64,000 nucleotides of DNA, taken from positions 1,674,001 through 1,738,000 of the forward strand of contig OZ245039.1 of assembly GCA_965224095.1 (NCBI GenBank). The letters run 5' to 3'. The notes beneath the pieces are model-generated. The model worked only from the letters and a program-made list of their open reading frames with translations. It was not told where the DNA came from and did no database searches. Source of the DNA: JBPEWY01 sp965224095 (GTDB lineage: Bacteria > Bacteroidota > Bacteroidia > Flavobacteriales > Flavobacteriaceae). Every line of letters starts with the position of its first letter. Positions within the stretch are counted from its first letter, which is position 1. Both the position numbers and the translations under genes were made by a program. Of this stretch, positions 46,126 through 55,684 are shown one piece after another.

Positions 46126-46770
46126 TTAATATATTGGTATGGTAAAACTTATAGAGGTTCCCTTATCTATTTCCGATTGAATGCTAAATACACCTTTCTG
46201 TTCCTGTACACGGGATTTCATGTTGTTGATACCAGTTCCTTTCTTTCGTTTTTTTACATCAAAGCCTATACCACTGTCCTTTATACATACTATTAAATCA
46301 CGTTCTTTCATGGAAAAATCCAGTACAACTTTTTTTGCTTTGGCATATTTAACAATGTTCTGCAACGCTTCCTGCAAAATTCTATAGAGGTTCACTTTTA
46401 CAATTTCGTTGATTTGACTCCAGGCGACATTTTCATTATTCAATTGATATATAAAACCACCTGTATGGCTTTTGTTTTTAAGAAGCTGTTTTATGATCGT
46501 GCCAAAATCAATTTCGGAATTGTTGAAATTGACATTCAACTTATGGGAAACTTCTCTTAATTCTTTTTCTATTTGTATTCTTTTTCTATCTGTTGCAGTT
46601 CTTCTAAAAATAGCTCATGTTGTTTTAAAGTATCGCTACTCCCTTCTATGTCTAAAAGCCCATATCGACACGAACGCCAAACAATTTTCCAAGAATACTG
46701 TCGTGCAATTCCCAAGATATTCTGTTACGCTCTTTTGTTTTTTCTTCTTTACAGTACCACAGTAAAATTC
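46126..46770 (-). pseudogene. NarX/LytS-type sensor histidine kinase, truncated and frameshifted
   Basis: The 3' part is intact: the HATPase_c domain with YRILQEALQNIVKYAKAKK (N box), IKDSGIGFDVKKR (G1) and GTGINNMKSRV (G2). The HisKA_3 domain upstream (ERNRISWELHDSILGKL, with His in ELHDS) is in other frames. Two lesions are visible: a 17-nt duplication at 46561-46589 (TTCTTTTTCTAT repeated at 17-nt spacing) and a 1-nt deletion near 46657. The frame ends at a stop at 46769-46771; membrane and sensor parts are missing. The break coincides with the right copy of the 81-bp repeat. The intact C-terminal ORF (46126-46539) has only a TTG start. Confidence 0.85.
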
Positions 46771-46834
46771 ATAAATATTTGACTAATATTTACTTAATGA
46801 AGGGTTTTTATTTTGACATTGAAAAACACAAGGA
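46754..46834 (+). repeat. Right copy of 81-bp direct repeat (candidate attR)
   Basis: It aligns gap-free with 27685-27765: 68 of 81 positions match by my count, with the 42 nt from 46793 matching at 39. It starts at GTACCACAG, the same string as the tRNA-Phe 3' end plus 3 nt. The terminator hairpin present in the left copy is destroyed here by changes in its left arm. It lies exactly where the histidine kinase homology stops. Confidence 0.6.
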
Positions 46835-47126
46835 TGGGTCATCAAGAAAAAAAGGATAAGGATTATTGTAACCTCCCAAATGACAAGATAGTTCCCTATG
46901 ATTATTTTTCGCTCCGTAATTAAGCCCAAGACTAAGAAAGAACAGGATAAATAAACGCAAGTATTCCGGTCTCGTATGTAGCTTCATAGATATCCATGTT
47001 TGGAATAAATCTGATAATTATATCCATTGAGACAGAAAATCCCGTGTTCGTCCTACAAATATTAAAATATCCAATGCAATTTATGGATATTTTGATCGTT
47101 GTGCTTTTTAAGCTAAAAATTTGACC
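46835..47126. other. Intergenic region without recognisable genes
   Basis: This stretch is bounded by the right repeat and the frameshifted gene. No convincing reading frame is present on either strand. ATTTATGGATATTTTG near 47085 looks like a weak promoter -7 region for the gene starting at 47127. Confidence 0.4.
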
Positions 47127-48483
47127 ATGAAGAACATTTTGACGTTCACTTTTGTTATATGCTCGGCACTCACATCCATACATTCCCAAGATTTGCACCA
47201 TTCAGCCGATTATTCCGTAAATAAGGGGGACGGGTACAAAAGATTCAGGCACTATTACAAAAAGTACTACTCATGGGAGACCATAGTTTTCTTTTTAGCA
47301 AGACGGACAAGGGACTAACAGTCCAGAAATTTGATAACGTTACCATGGACGAAGTGGACAGGGAGGAGATCAAGAACCTCTTCAATCCCAAAAAGGAACA
47401 GATCGAGCACATGCTCCAATTGGAAAACGAAGTGGTAGTGTTCATTTCATCCAGGAAAAAGAGACCTGAAATTTTGGAAGCCGTCTGCATTCCATTGGAT
47501 AACTTAAAGGCCGGTGAAAGGACAATGATCGTCAGCTCATCTGAAAAACTGATAAAAAGTGATGGCCGGAACGAATATCAAGTCCATGTCTAATACAGTT
47601 TTGTAAAGTCCGAGGACAACAAACTGTTGTCCATCGAATATGGGTCCATGGAGAAGTGGACGGGGCCTACGAACTGCTACTATATAAAATAGGGACGGAT
47701 GGGCGCACCTCTACATTTAGAAATGAAGTCCCTTTGGACAGGGACAAAGCCATTGATAGGCCGTGTTGCGATTGGGCAAGAAGAACCATATAAGGGCCAT
47801 GGGTACATTGAAGGAACGCAATCTTCAACAGAGCCTACCTCCCGGGAGAAAAGAAAAAGGCCTTAACCGGAATCTTTGTTATGGATCTGGATGCCCAGGG
47901 GCAGGTACAAGGATTTGAAGAGCACGGATTTTCAGTGAAGATGCTCTCGGAAAACCTTTCTCAAAAAGAAGCCGGAAAGATCGAAAAAAAGGATAATCAC
48001 GGTAAATCCGACCCTTTTATTGAATATCTGGTACTAAGTAGGGAGAACAGCACTGGGAACCTGATCCTTGGAGAACAACGGTTCAGAACCATTGAAAAGG
48101 GCAGGAACGTCCATTTCGAGCATTTGCACTTCAATCATATCCTGGCGGCCAAATTGATGGATGATGGCTCCCTGGCATGGATGCACAGATTGGTCAAGTT
48201 CCAAAGGGGACGCCCCCCTAAACAGGATATGTCCTTTAACCGGCTCACCCGGGACAACAAGCACTATCTGTTCTATATGGACAATGAGAAGAACCTGGAC
48301 CTAGCCCAATCGGAAATCGACCACTCCTATGTAACGGGCCGTGGAGGATATCTTGCCGCCCTTGTAATCGACGATATGACCGGAAAGACCCGGGATGTTG
48401 TCTATCAACTGGAAGGTACAAACGCCTTTATTTATAGGGGCTCCACACCGGGCAATGAGTCAGGTAGTCTGAGCTTCGCGTAA
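47127..48483 (+). pseudogene. Frameshifted gene for an exported protein of unknown function
   Basis: ATG at 47127 gives a signal peptide (MKNILTFTFVICSALTSIHS). The reading then changes frame near 47275 (into GDHSFLFSKTDKGLTVQKF). It changes again after 47593, where the coherent frame reads AYELLLYKIGTDGRTSTFRN, and once more before 47881, where the last 200 codons run to the stop at 48483. Each piece has good coding character, with charged, long open stretches (FGEEHGF-like loops, DNKHYLFYMDNEKNLDLA). No known domain is recognised. The DNA is more GC-rich than the toxin tails. It looks like a single decayed gene of about 450 codons. Confidence 0.75.
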
Positions 48484-48485
48484 AT

Positions 48486-48590
48486 TTACGCTTCTTCCAA
48501 ATCGGCATGTGCCTGTTCCGGTGATGTGTTTTGAGCTAAGCCAAGGTGAAGAAATAAACACACCAACAGGGTCGGTATATTCCGTAACAT
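48486..48590 (-). pseudogene. 34-codon signal-peptide ORF, probably a truncated gene
   Basis: ATG at 48590 begins MLRNIPTLLVCLFLHLGLAQ, a good signal peptide, but the frame stops after NTSPEQAHADLEEA. It may be the leftover 5' end of an exported protein gene or a chance frame. It lies between the frameshifted gene and the end of the secretion operon. Confidence 0.35.
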
Positions 48591-48663
48591 AGTATAGGGT
48601 TTAGAGGATAATAATTGTATTAAATCTACAAATAAAATAAATACCCTTTTTCCAATTGGTGTC

Positions 48664-49158
48664 TTATCTGTGAATATAGCGCTTTTCGCTGTTAAAAAGT
48701 ACAGCCACGGAATCTGATACTGCCTGTAATACTCTTATATTCTCTGCATAATCTCCTTCTCTTATTTTATAAAGCTTACCATTAATTCTAAGCAATATCA
48801 ATTTACTTCCACGGTCCTGGTTTTCTACAAACCCGAAATATCTAAGCTCCGGCCAGCTCATATTTTGATCGGGTTTTATAGGTGGGGGTGCTCCTTTTTG
48901 AGCTGTTCGCGATGCCGTGCGGACAAAACCTGATCTTAGTGTAAGCTTTCCCAGAAAAGGGTCTCTTTTTAAGGGTTCCAACGCAAATGTATCTTTCAGT
49001 ATATATCCATCCAAGTCGGCTACTTTCCCACTTATCGCGCTAGCGTTTTCCAGGTATTGATCTTTTGACCAATACCCGGTTATAAATTTATAAATAGCCG
49101 CTCCCCAGATACCCAGCACTACTACCAGTAGAATAATATTTACATGTTTTTTCCGCAT
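48664..49158 (-). CDS. GspC/PilP-like inner membrane protein, last gene of secretion operon
   Basis: A 164-residue protein with one N-terminal span (VNIILLVVVLGIWGAAIYKF) and a periplasmic region. The motif KRDPFLGKL followed by a C-terminal beta-domain (LRYFGFVENQDRGSKLILLR, GKLYKIREGDYAENIRV) is the pattern of the HR domain of GspC and of PilP. These proteins link the inner membrane platform to the secretin. The start shares a base with the stop of the lipoprotein gene. The family call is structural; sequence identity to proteobacterial GspC is surely low. Confidence 0.75.
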   Translation of the reverse strand: MRKKHVNIILLVVVLGIWGAAIYKFITGYWSKDQYLENASAISGKVADLDGYILKDTFALEPLKRDPFLGKLTLRSGFVRTASRTAQKGAPPPIKPDQNMSWPELRYFGFVENQDRGSKLILLRINGKLYKIREGDYAENIRVLQAVSDSVAVLFNSEKRYIHR

Positions 49159-50108
49159 TAATTAACCGTTAGTTTAAACGAATCGCTGTATGCTCCTTCG
49201 TTTCCGGATTTATCACCAGCCTTAACCCTCCAGTAGTATTCTCCCGTTTCCGCAAACGAATGCGTTTGTTGTGTTCCTGTAAGGTTATAGGTTTCAACAA
49301 GTGTAGAAAAATCGGTGTTTTTTGAAATCTCCAGGGTATAGGTGATTTCGGATTTAACCGTTCCTGTGTCGGTAAGTTCTTCCCAGATAAAATCCACATC
49401 GCCTGTCAACACCTTATTATTTTCCGGAGAAGTTAATACCGGCTTCCCCGGAATATCTCTGTCCAGGTAAAAAATCCGGTTACTGAAATTACTCTGACTT
49501 GTACTGTTTACCGCTTTAACCTTCCATATATACTGTGCATCCAAATTTAAAATCTCCGTAGGAATCGTGTGGCTGGTTTCGGAAATCCCTGCCTGGGCAT
49601 ATACTTCTTCTTCGGTACTTATTTTTCTGATAAGCTGGAATGTATAGGTATCGGCGACCTCTATACCCGCCCATTGAAAAGTAATTCCCGGATTATTGGT
49701 ATAAAAAGCAGATGCAGGCGACTCCAGAATAACCGTTTGCCCCGAGAGATCTTCGGTTTGTGCCACATGAAACTCCACCGGAAAACTATATGCGGTAGTG
49801 TAGGCAAAGTTTTCCCCACGTACTCTCCAGCTATAGGTGCCCGGAACCAGTTCGTAATCAAATAGCGTTTTAGAAATAAGTGTGTCCAGAATGATTCGTT
49901 GTGAGGGTCCGGATACCTGCAATCTGTAATCGTCTGCTCCTTCCAGGCTATTCCATCGAAACTGCGTAATATTACTTTCAATCGTACTCCCTTCCTGGGG
50001 GCTGACAATCGTTATAACATCATCCGTGATATCGTCTTCCAGGACATCATCGCATGCCACATAACCAAATGCCAGAAAGCCCAAAATCCATGAACTTATT
50101 TTTTTCAT
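49158..50108 (-). CDS. Fibronectin-type-III-like lipoprotein of the secretion operon
   Basis: About 316 residues. ATG at 50108 is preferred over upstream starts (50129, 50192) because it gives MKKISSWILGFLAFGYVACD, a lipoprotein signal, and avoids overlap with the gene before. Three beta-sandwich repeats of the Fn3/Ig type follow, each with a pattern like FRWNSLEGADDYRLQVSG, FQWAGIEVADTYTFQLIR and FIWEELTDTG, ending in YYWRVKAGDKSGNEGAYSD. No protein of a standard type II system matches it. A role as secretin assembly factor or surface-facing partner is possible but not shown. Confidence 0.8.
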   Translation of the reverse strand: MKKISSWILGFLAFGYVACDDVLEDDITDDVITIVSPQEGSTIESNITQFRWNSLEGADDYRLQVSGPSQRIILDTLISKTLFDYELVPGTYSWRVRGENFAYTTAYSFPVEFHVAQTEDLSGQTVILESPASAFYTNNPGITFQWAGIEVADTYTFQLIRKISTEEEVYAQAGISETSHTIPTEILNLDAQYIWKVKAVNSTSQSNFSNRIFYLDRDIPGKPVLTSPENNKVLTGDVDFIWEELTDTGTVKSEITYTLEISKNTDFSTLVETYNLTGTQQTHSFAETGEYYWRVKAGDKSGNEGAYSDSFKLTVN

Positions 50109-50136
50109 CTTTATCCTCTTTTTTTTCATAATGTCT

Positions 50137-50667
50137 TTATTTAGGGTTTGGTAAGTAGTTTTGAAAAATGATACTTGCCAATAATTTTTCACTTCTTCTT
50201 TGGTGTTCTTTTTTTCTATAAAAATGAATATTTACTATGCGAGCCAGATTAAACTCTTTTTCCAGTGAATAAATACAGGATGCCAAATCGTTATAACTTC
50301 CCTGAAGGGTTAATTGATTTGAGTATACCTTAAATCCGTTTTCCTCCGATTCATGGATGTCTTTTAGTTCGTACAATCTGACCGATCTGTATCGGGACAC
50401 AAATTCCAGAAGGGCCTGTTGTATTTCTTCCGGAGGTCTTTGTTTATCTCCCATAATACGATCCAGATAATCCACCTCTTTTTGAAGGAAACGAATTTCT
50501 CCGGCCGCCTGCCCTGCTTTCTCTATAGTTTCATTCATTTGCTTATTGCTTTTAATCAAGGCAAGCGTAGGATTAAAAACACGCTTGTATGCCGCAATAA
50601 ACATCATCACAAAAATGATGATAAGCCCAAAAACCTTCTGCTTATATGGAATGTTTTTAAAGATCAT
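50137..50667 (-). CDS. GspM/PilO-like inner membrane platform protein
   Basis: A 176-residue protein with one N-terminal span (KVFGLIIIFVMMFIAAYKRV), a coiled-coil stretch (about 40-75) and a C-terminal ferredoxin-like fold (NGFKVYSNQLTLQGSYNDLA; LARIVNIHFYR). This is the layout of PilO and GspM, which pair with PilN/GspL. The 11-nt overlap with the preceding GspL-like gene supports co-translation. Identity is inferred from topology and operon position. Confidence 0.75.
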   Translation of the reverse strand: MIFKNIPYKQKVFGLIIIFVMMFIAAYKRVFNPTLALIKSNKQMNETIEKAGQAAGEIRFLQKEVDYLDRIMGDKQRPPEEIQQALLEFVSRYRSVRLYELKDIHESEENGFKVYSNQLTLQGSYNDLASCIYSLEKEFNLARIVNIHFYRKKEHQRRSEKLLASIIFQNYLPNPK

Positions 50668-51847
50668 TCTGAATACTTATTTCCAATTGGAATGTTTTAC
50701 TTCCGTTTCTAACATCTTCCAAACCTGTAATATTAATTTTTCTTATCCACGGTAAGGTGTTTAAGGTTTTTATCCATGCTCCCAGTTCCTCTCCGGTGTT
50801 CAGGTTCCCTTCTACTTTTAAAACCCCGAGCTTTCGTTCTATCGTTTTTCCTGCTTTCACCTTTCCTGTCAGCGGAAAAACCTCCATGTTGCTCAGCTGT
50901 ATCCCTTCCGGCATATTCTTTAAAATACAGTGTGTGTAATAGGAAAGGAAATGTGTGCTAAATACACCTGTAGCATTTAAAATCCGTTTTTTTTGCGCTT
51001 TGCTTTCCAGAAGTTTTTTAGACAGATCGTATGCGTATTGATTCTGAATAATTTTCTGCTGAGAGCTCATATTCTTATTTCCGTATACCGACATAAGAAT
51101 GCGACTTAATAAGAGTGTACTCAGAAAAAACACCAACAGAAAAACACCCAGGAAATAAAAGCTCTTTTTATAAGCATATGTTGTTTTGTTGCCGGACAGG
51201 ATTGGATTTTTACTTTTTTCCGTGTCTTCACCTAAAAAATAGCGTAATCCCACGGCAAACATGAGAGCTTCATGTTTATTGAGTTTTTCCTCTTCAATAA
51301 AAATGTCTTCAGCGGTATGGTTCTCCCTGGTGAACTCTTTTAAATTCCCTTCTTCAAAAAAGAGTGTTACATTGGATACAGCGATTGTTTTCGCATTGAT
51401 AAACGGAGCCAGGGAAGCTGCTTTAAAAGGGCCTATGGCAAAATCGATAACAAAGAGCTCCTGTGCCCTAAATTTCTCGATCTCTTCGGAAATCCATTCA
51501 CTTCGGGTATACGAAACAAAATTATAAGCTTCGCCCTCCTGTACATCGAAATAAAAATCGGAGGGGTCCGCATTAAAAATGAGGGATGATTTGTAGTTAT
51601 CGCTTTGATGAACCTTTCGGTTTACAATTCGTTTACCGGTAAAAGCAAGTATTATTTTCCGATTCTTAGGTAAACGCTTCACCATTTCCTCGAAATCGGT
51701 AAAAGTGTTTCGGTTTTTAATGCTGATGTCACTCCCTTTTCTTACCAGTTCCAACACAGCATAATGTATTTCAGGGTCCTGCATCTGAACCTGAACAACC
51801 GCAATATGCTGCGGAATTCGCAATGTATGTATGAGTTGTTTTAACAT
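50657..51847 (-). CDS. GspL-like (PilM-PilN fusion type) platform protein
   Basis: A 396-residue protein. The N-terminal cytoplasmic part (about 1-225) resembles the actin-like PilM/GspL cytoplasmic domain and includes the FVIDFAIGPFKAASLAPFIN segment. One membrane span (FYFLGVFLLVFFLSTLLLSR, about 232-252) is followed by a periplasmic ferredoxin-like domain (about 290-396). The combined layout is that of GspL. It recruits the ATPase GspE to the membrane. No ATP-binding motif is obvious, as in GspL. It starts 5 nt after the secretin gene. Confidence 0.75.
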   Translation of the reverse strand: MLKQLIHTLRIPQHIAVVQVQMQDPEIHYAVLELVRKGSDISIKNRNTFTDFEEMVKRLPKNRKIILAFTGKRIVNRKVHQSDNYKSSLIFNADPSDFYFDVQEGEAYNFVSYTRSEWISEEIEKFRAQELFVIDFAIGPFKAASLAPFINAKTIAVSNVTLFFEEGNLKEFTRENHTAEDIFIEEEKLNKHEALMFAVGLRYFLGEDTEKSKNPILSGNKTTYAYKKSFYFLGVFLLVFFLSTLLLSRILMSVYGNKNMSSQQKIIQNQYAYDLSKKLLESKAQKKRILNATGVFSTHFLSYYTHCILKNMPEGIQLSNMEVFPLTGKVKAGKTIERKLGVLKVEGNLNTGEELGAWIKTLNTLPWIRKINITGLEDVRNGSKTFQLEISIQNDL

Positions 51848-51852
51848 TACAA

Positions 51853-53772
51853 CTAGTAGATTACCGTGGGCTTAATAAACACGTGCAATTTTGATTTGTT
51901 TTTCTTTTTCTTTTTACTACTAAAAAACCATTTAATAATGGGTATTCTGGAAAGCAGAGGTGTTCCTGTTCCGGAGTTTTCCTTTTCCAGTTCATCCAGT
52001 CCTCCTAGAAGAATCATCTCATTGTTCTTTACACGTATAAGCGATTCGAATTGTTGAGAGGCCTTTCCCGGAGGTGCTCCCTCACCTGCTCTCCCAAGAA
52101 AAGAACTGTTTTCAACATTAATGGTGAGCGTAATGTGTTCATCTTTTGAAACGAAAGGTTTGATTACCACGCTCAGATTCGCTTCGGTCGGCGACCAACG
52201 TCCCGATTGTAAAATATTATTATTTATCCCTGAGTTTATAATATTATTGGTTTGCTCAAAATAGTAACTCGTTTCTCCGATCGAAACCCGGGCTTCATGC
52301 CCGCTTAACGTGGCAATTTTTGGAGTGGATTTCAGATTAATTATAGAATTATTTTCAAGCGCTTTCAGATTGAGGTAAAAATTCTCGGCGACTTTCCCGA
52401 TATTAATTATTCCAAAGCCGTTAAATGCATCAATCAAGCTGTTTACAGAAGTAGCATTCATAGATACATCGGTTGAAGGAAACAACACTCCGCTGGTCGG
52501 GCTCCTATCAGAATCCAATCCTGCTTTTATACCCGTCTGGATTTCGTAGGATTTTTGATACTGAACAATCAGTACCTCGATTTGAACTAGAGGGACCACC
52601 TGATCAATTTTTGTTATATACTCTTTTAATTCATCAATAATTGATTTGGAACCGGAAACCATCAGTCCGTTCAATTCTAAAAATTCCTTGATTTCAACTC
52701 CTTCGAGGAGCGATGCCGGAATGGTTTCCAATACCGACTCAATAGTTCTGTTTTGCAGTTGGATGAGCTCGGTAGATCTCAACCCCTGTGTATCTTCTTT
52801 TCCAATTAAATAGAAATCGTCTTTCTTTCTAAACGTATATTTTTTCCCCTTAAAAACATGTGCCATCAGATCGTCAAAAGCTATTCCATTCACAACCAGG
52901 GTGGTTTTTTCCTCTCCCGGCACATCGTACATAAAGTAATTTATATTCGATTTTTCGGCTGCCAGGCTAATAACATCCGATACGCTGGCATCAAATGCTT
53001 TTATATTTAAATAACCGTTCTCGCTCACCTCAATTTCCAGTTCTCCCGGAATTGCTTTTGATTTATTACCCTGACCGCTGGTTCTCCTGTTTGGGTTTCT
53101 ACCTGCCTGATCGGTAACCACCGGCATTTTATCCAGATAGTAAAACCCGTTGTCATCAACCGAAAGTTCCAGGTTATTTGATTTAGCCAGCATTTCAACT
53201 ACCTGATCAAAGGGTCGGTTAATGATATATGCAGAAACCTTTTCCGTTTTAACCGTAGGAGAAAGTACAATATTCTTATTAGACAGATCGGTTATTTTCT
53301 GAGCGACCAGGGGAAGGGAATCGTTTTTTAGTTTTACCGACAGAAACTGGTTTTGTTTGTTATAGGTAATATCGATTATTTTAGGAGGCTTAAGTTTCGG
53401 CAGTTCTTTGATCGGTACTTTTTTTCGAAACACCATGATGCTGTTCACAATTTCAACATCAATATTGTGTTTTTCAATGAGGAAAAGCAAAATATCTTTT
53501 ACAGTAACATCGTAAAAATTACTTACCACCTGTGTGTTCAAAGCCGGGTCTACATCCACATTAAGTTCATGCTCTTCAGAAAGCGATGTGATTAATTCGT
53601 ACAAGGTAAGTCCGGCCACATCGATCTTGGTAGTCTCATTAAGTCCGGGTTTTTCGGTTGACAGGGCATCGAGTTTTGCTCTCAGTGTAGCACGTTTCAA
53701 ATCGTCCTGGGTATAACCCAAAAACACAGAAAACAAAAAGAAAAACCCTAAAATTATTTTTACTCGTTTCAT
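51853..53772 (-). CDS. Secretin, GspD/PilQ type outer membrane channel
   Basis: A 639-residue exported protein (signal MKRVKIILGFFFLFSVFLGY). An STN/N0 domain (about 55-110) is followed by N-type ring-building repeats and the C-terminal secretin domain (about 385-639). The latter has the typical LVQIEVLIVQYQKSYEIQTG strand, ALENNSIINLKSTPKIATL and the final LLSRIPIIKWFFSSKK and KLHVFIKPTVIY. It forms the multimeric gate through which substrate leaves. No pilotin-binding S-domain extends beyond the barrel. The gene overlaps gspE by 4 nt. Confidence 0.92.
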   Translation of the reverse strand: MKRVKIILGFFFLFSVFLGYTQDDLKRATLRAKLDALSTEKPGLNETTKIDVAGLTLYELITSLSEEHELNVDVDPALNTQVVSNFYDVTVKDILLFLIEKHNIDVEIVNSIMVFRKKVPIKELPKLKPPKIIDITYNKQNQFLSVKLKNDSLPLVAQKITDLSNKNIVLSPTVKTEKVSAYIINRPFDQVVEMLAKSNNLELSVDDNGFYYLDKMPVVTDQAGRNPNRRTSGQGNKSKAIPGELEIEVSENGYLNIKAFDASVSDVISLAAEKSNINYFMYDVPGEEKTTLVVNGIAFDDLMAHVFKGKKYTFRKKDDFYLIGKEDTQGLRSTELIQLQNRTIESVLETIPASLLEGVEIKEFLELNGLMVSGSKSIIDELKEYITKIDQVVPLVQIEVLIVQYQKSYEIQTGIKAGLDSDRSPTSGVLFPSTDVSMNATSVNSLIDAFNGFGIINIGKVAENFYLNLKALENNSIINLKSTPKIATLSGHEARVSIGETSYYFEQTNNIINSGINNNILQSGRWSPTEANLSVVIKPFVSKDEHITLTINVENSSFLGRAGEGAPPGKASQQFESLIRVKNNEMILLGGLDELEKENSGTGTPLLSRIPIIKWFFSSKKKKKNKSKLHVFIKPTVIY

Positions 53773-55187
53773 GTATTTATCAATATTGAATATACTTCCT
53801 CCAAGGCTGTTTCTCCTGAAGCCAGCAACTGGAAAGCCTTTTCAGAAAGTGTTTTTATCTGTTTATTATCGGAATGGTCTTCCGTAAATTCTCCTCGTTT
53901 AATTCTATTTGTCATCGCCGTATCGATTGGCACCAGCTCATAAATAGCGCGCCTTCCCCTATATCCTGTATAATGGCAAGAGGAGCATCCTTTTGCGATA
54001 AAGGTTGTGGCAACGGGAAATGGTATTTCAAAGCCCGTAGGCAGCTCTTCCGGATCAAAAGGTCTCTCCTCCTTACATTCTGCACACAGCTTTCTTACCA
54101 GGCGCTGTGCTACCGATATATTCAGTGTTTCCGCTAGTAAAAAAGAGGGGACTCCCATATCAATCAGCCTGGAAATTGTTCCGAGTGCCGAATTAGTATG
54201 AATGGTAGAGAGCACTAAATGTCCTGTCAGGGAAGCTCGAATAGCCATTTTTGCGGTTTCCGAATCCCGTATCTCCCCAAGCATAATAATATCAGGGTCC
54301 TGCCGTAAAAAGGAACGCAAGGCACTGGAAAAAGTTAATCCTATATCTTCTTTTAACTGCACCTGATTTATTCCTTTCAGGGTATATTCTATAGGATCTT
54401 CTACCGTAACTATATTGCTCTTTACGTGATTTAATAGTTTGAGTGTTGCATACAGGGTGGTGGTTTTTCCCGAACCTGTAGGGCCGCTTATTAAAACTAT
54501 TCCATTCGATTTTTTTACTGCTTGCAGATACAGTTGTTTTTCTTCTTCTTCAAAGCCTAATTTTTCAATTTCTATATTCGACGCATCATGCCCCAGAATA
54601 CGCATCACTATTTTCTCTCCATGCAGCGTTGGCAAAATGGAAACCCGAATATCAAAATCATCATAATTAATCCGTCCGTCCTGCGGGAGTCGCTTTTCGG
54701 TAATATCGAGATTCGACTTTATCTTAATTTTATTAACCAGCTCCAGGTAATTAGCTTTTTCAATCACATATTTTTCAACCAGGATTCCATCGATACGTAT
54801 TCTCACCCGGGCCGTGTCTTCAAAAACTTCAAAATGAATATCACTGCTCCCCAGTTCTTTGGCTTCAAAGATTAACTGTTCCAGGAAATCATTACTCCGC
54901 ACGGAAAATTTCTTTTCTTCCTGGTTTTTTACCTCTCCGGATTTTCTGTAGTATACTGATAAAAGTCTTTTTATCTCAATATCCTCAAGCGGTATAAAAT
55001 TTATTTTTTTTCCCAGTAGTAATTCCAGTTCTTCATCGGAATCTTCCGTGCGTACTTTTTCGGAGATATAAAAGGTAAATGTTTCATCGGAGGCCTTTGC
55101 CGGAATAATATTATAATGGTGCGCCAGTTCACCTGAGATCAGTTGTTGAACCTCAACAGAAATAGATATGTTTTTTACTGCTTTCAT
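53769..55187 (-). CDS. GspE/PilB-type secretion ATPase
   Basis: A 472-residue cytoplasmic ATPase that powers pseudopilus assembly. Walker A is GPTGSGKTTTLY, the Asp box lies in VTVEDPIEYTLKGINQVQ, Walker B in FLRQDPDIIMLGEIRD, and the His box in ASLTGHLVLSTIHTNSA. A tetracysteine zinc module (LCAEC then CSSCHYTGYRG) near the C-terminus is characteristic of GspE/PilB and absent from PilT. No retraction ATPase is in the window, which fits a secretion system more than a twitching pilus. Confidence 0.94.
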   Translation of the reverse strand: MKAVKNISISVEVQQLISGELAHHYNIIPAKASDETFTFYISEKVRTEDSDEELELLLGKKINFIPLEDIEIKRLLSVYYRKSGEVKNQEEKKFSVRSNDFLEQLIFEAKELGSSDIHFEVFEDTARVRIRIDGILVEKYVIEKANYLELVNKIKIKSNLDITEKRLPQDGRINYDDFDIRVSILPTLHGEKIVMRILGHDASNIEIEKLGFEEEEKQLYLQAVKKSNGIVLISGPTGSGKTTTLYATLKLLNHVKSNIVTVEDPIEYTLKGINQVQLKEDIGLTFSSALRSFLRQDPDIIMLGEIRDSETAKMAIRASLTGHLVLSTIHTNSALGTISRLIDMGVPSFLLAETLNISVAQRLVRKLCAECKEERPFDPEELPTGFEIPFPVATTFIAKGCSSCHYTGYRGRRAIYELVPIDTAMTNRIKRGEFTEDHSDNKQIKTLSEKAFQLLASGETALEEVYSILINT

Positions 55188-55684
55188 ACGAGTAACCTAT
55201 TAAAAAAAACATGTGCTTCTTCCGGTGCGATCACCAAAAACCCGGAAATCAGGATTATATAGCCCGCCAGATAACCCGCCAGCGGAATGGTCCTGGTTTT
55301 GGTTATGCAATGATTAATAATATGACAAACAATGGCCAGTAGCATTCCCGAGATAAAAAAGAACATATACGACATGCTGGAAAACAATGGAGTTACAGCT
55401 AACAGGAAAAGCACATCACCCCAGCCAATATCCATTTTAAACGGATTTACAGCCCGTCTGTTTTTAAGAGAAAGGTAGGCTGCCAGACCTGCCATAATCA
55501 ACAGTACAAACAGGATATTCATCAGTAAATCGATCCAGAACCACTCTTTTATAACATGCCTAATTATTCCCAGCACAAAAATGGCAACGGGAAGGAGGAT
55601 GTGAATAGCTCTGTACCTCAGGTCCTGAATCATTACAAAAAACAAGAGAATAACTATGGTTATATGTATAGCCGATACTACCAT
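55184..55684 (-). CDS. A24-family prepilin peptidase, minimal form
   Basis: A 166-residue membrane protein with about six spans. The two catalytic aspartates are visible: FVMIQDLRYRAI near the N-terminus and the GxGD-type motif DIGWGDVLFLLAV in the middle. The N-terminal methyltransferase domain of bifunctional PilD/GspO is missing, so this is the short peptidase-only form. It should cleave the leader peptides of the pseudopilins encoded around it. The start shares one base with the GspG stop, and the end overlaps gspE by 4 nt. Confidence 0.88.
   Translation of the reverse strand: MVVSAIHITIVILLFFVMIQDLRYRAIHILLPVAIFVLGIIRHVIKEWFWIDLLMNILFVLLIMAGLAAYLSLKNRRAVNPFKMDIGWGDVLFLLAVTPLFSSMSYMFFFISGMLLAIVCHIINHCITKTRTIPLAGYLAGYIILISGFLVIAPEEAHVFFNRLLV

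Noticed and set aside
46932..47201. Minus-strand open frame of 89 codons
   Set aside because: It has no ribosome site, no coherent domain and overlaps the start of the frameshifted gene; it looks like chance.
50657..51847. Separate PilM and PilN genes fused by error
   Set aside because: The open frame is continuous, and the combined layout is the normal GspL architecture, so no frameshift need be assumed.
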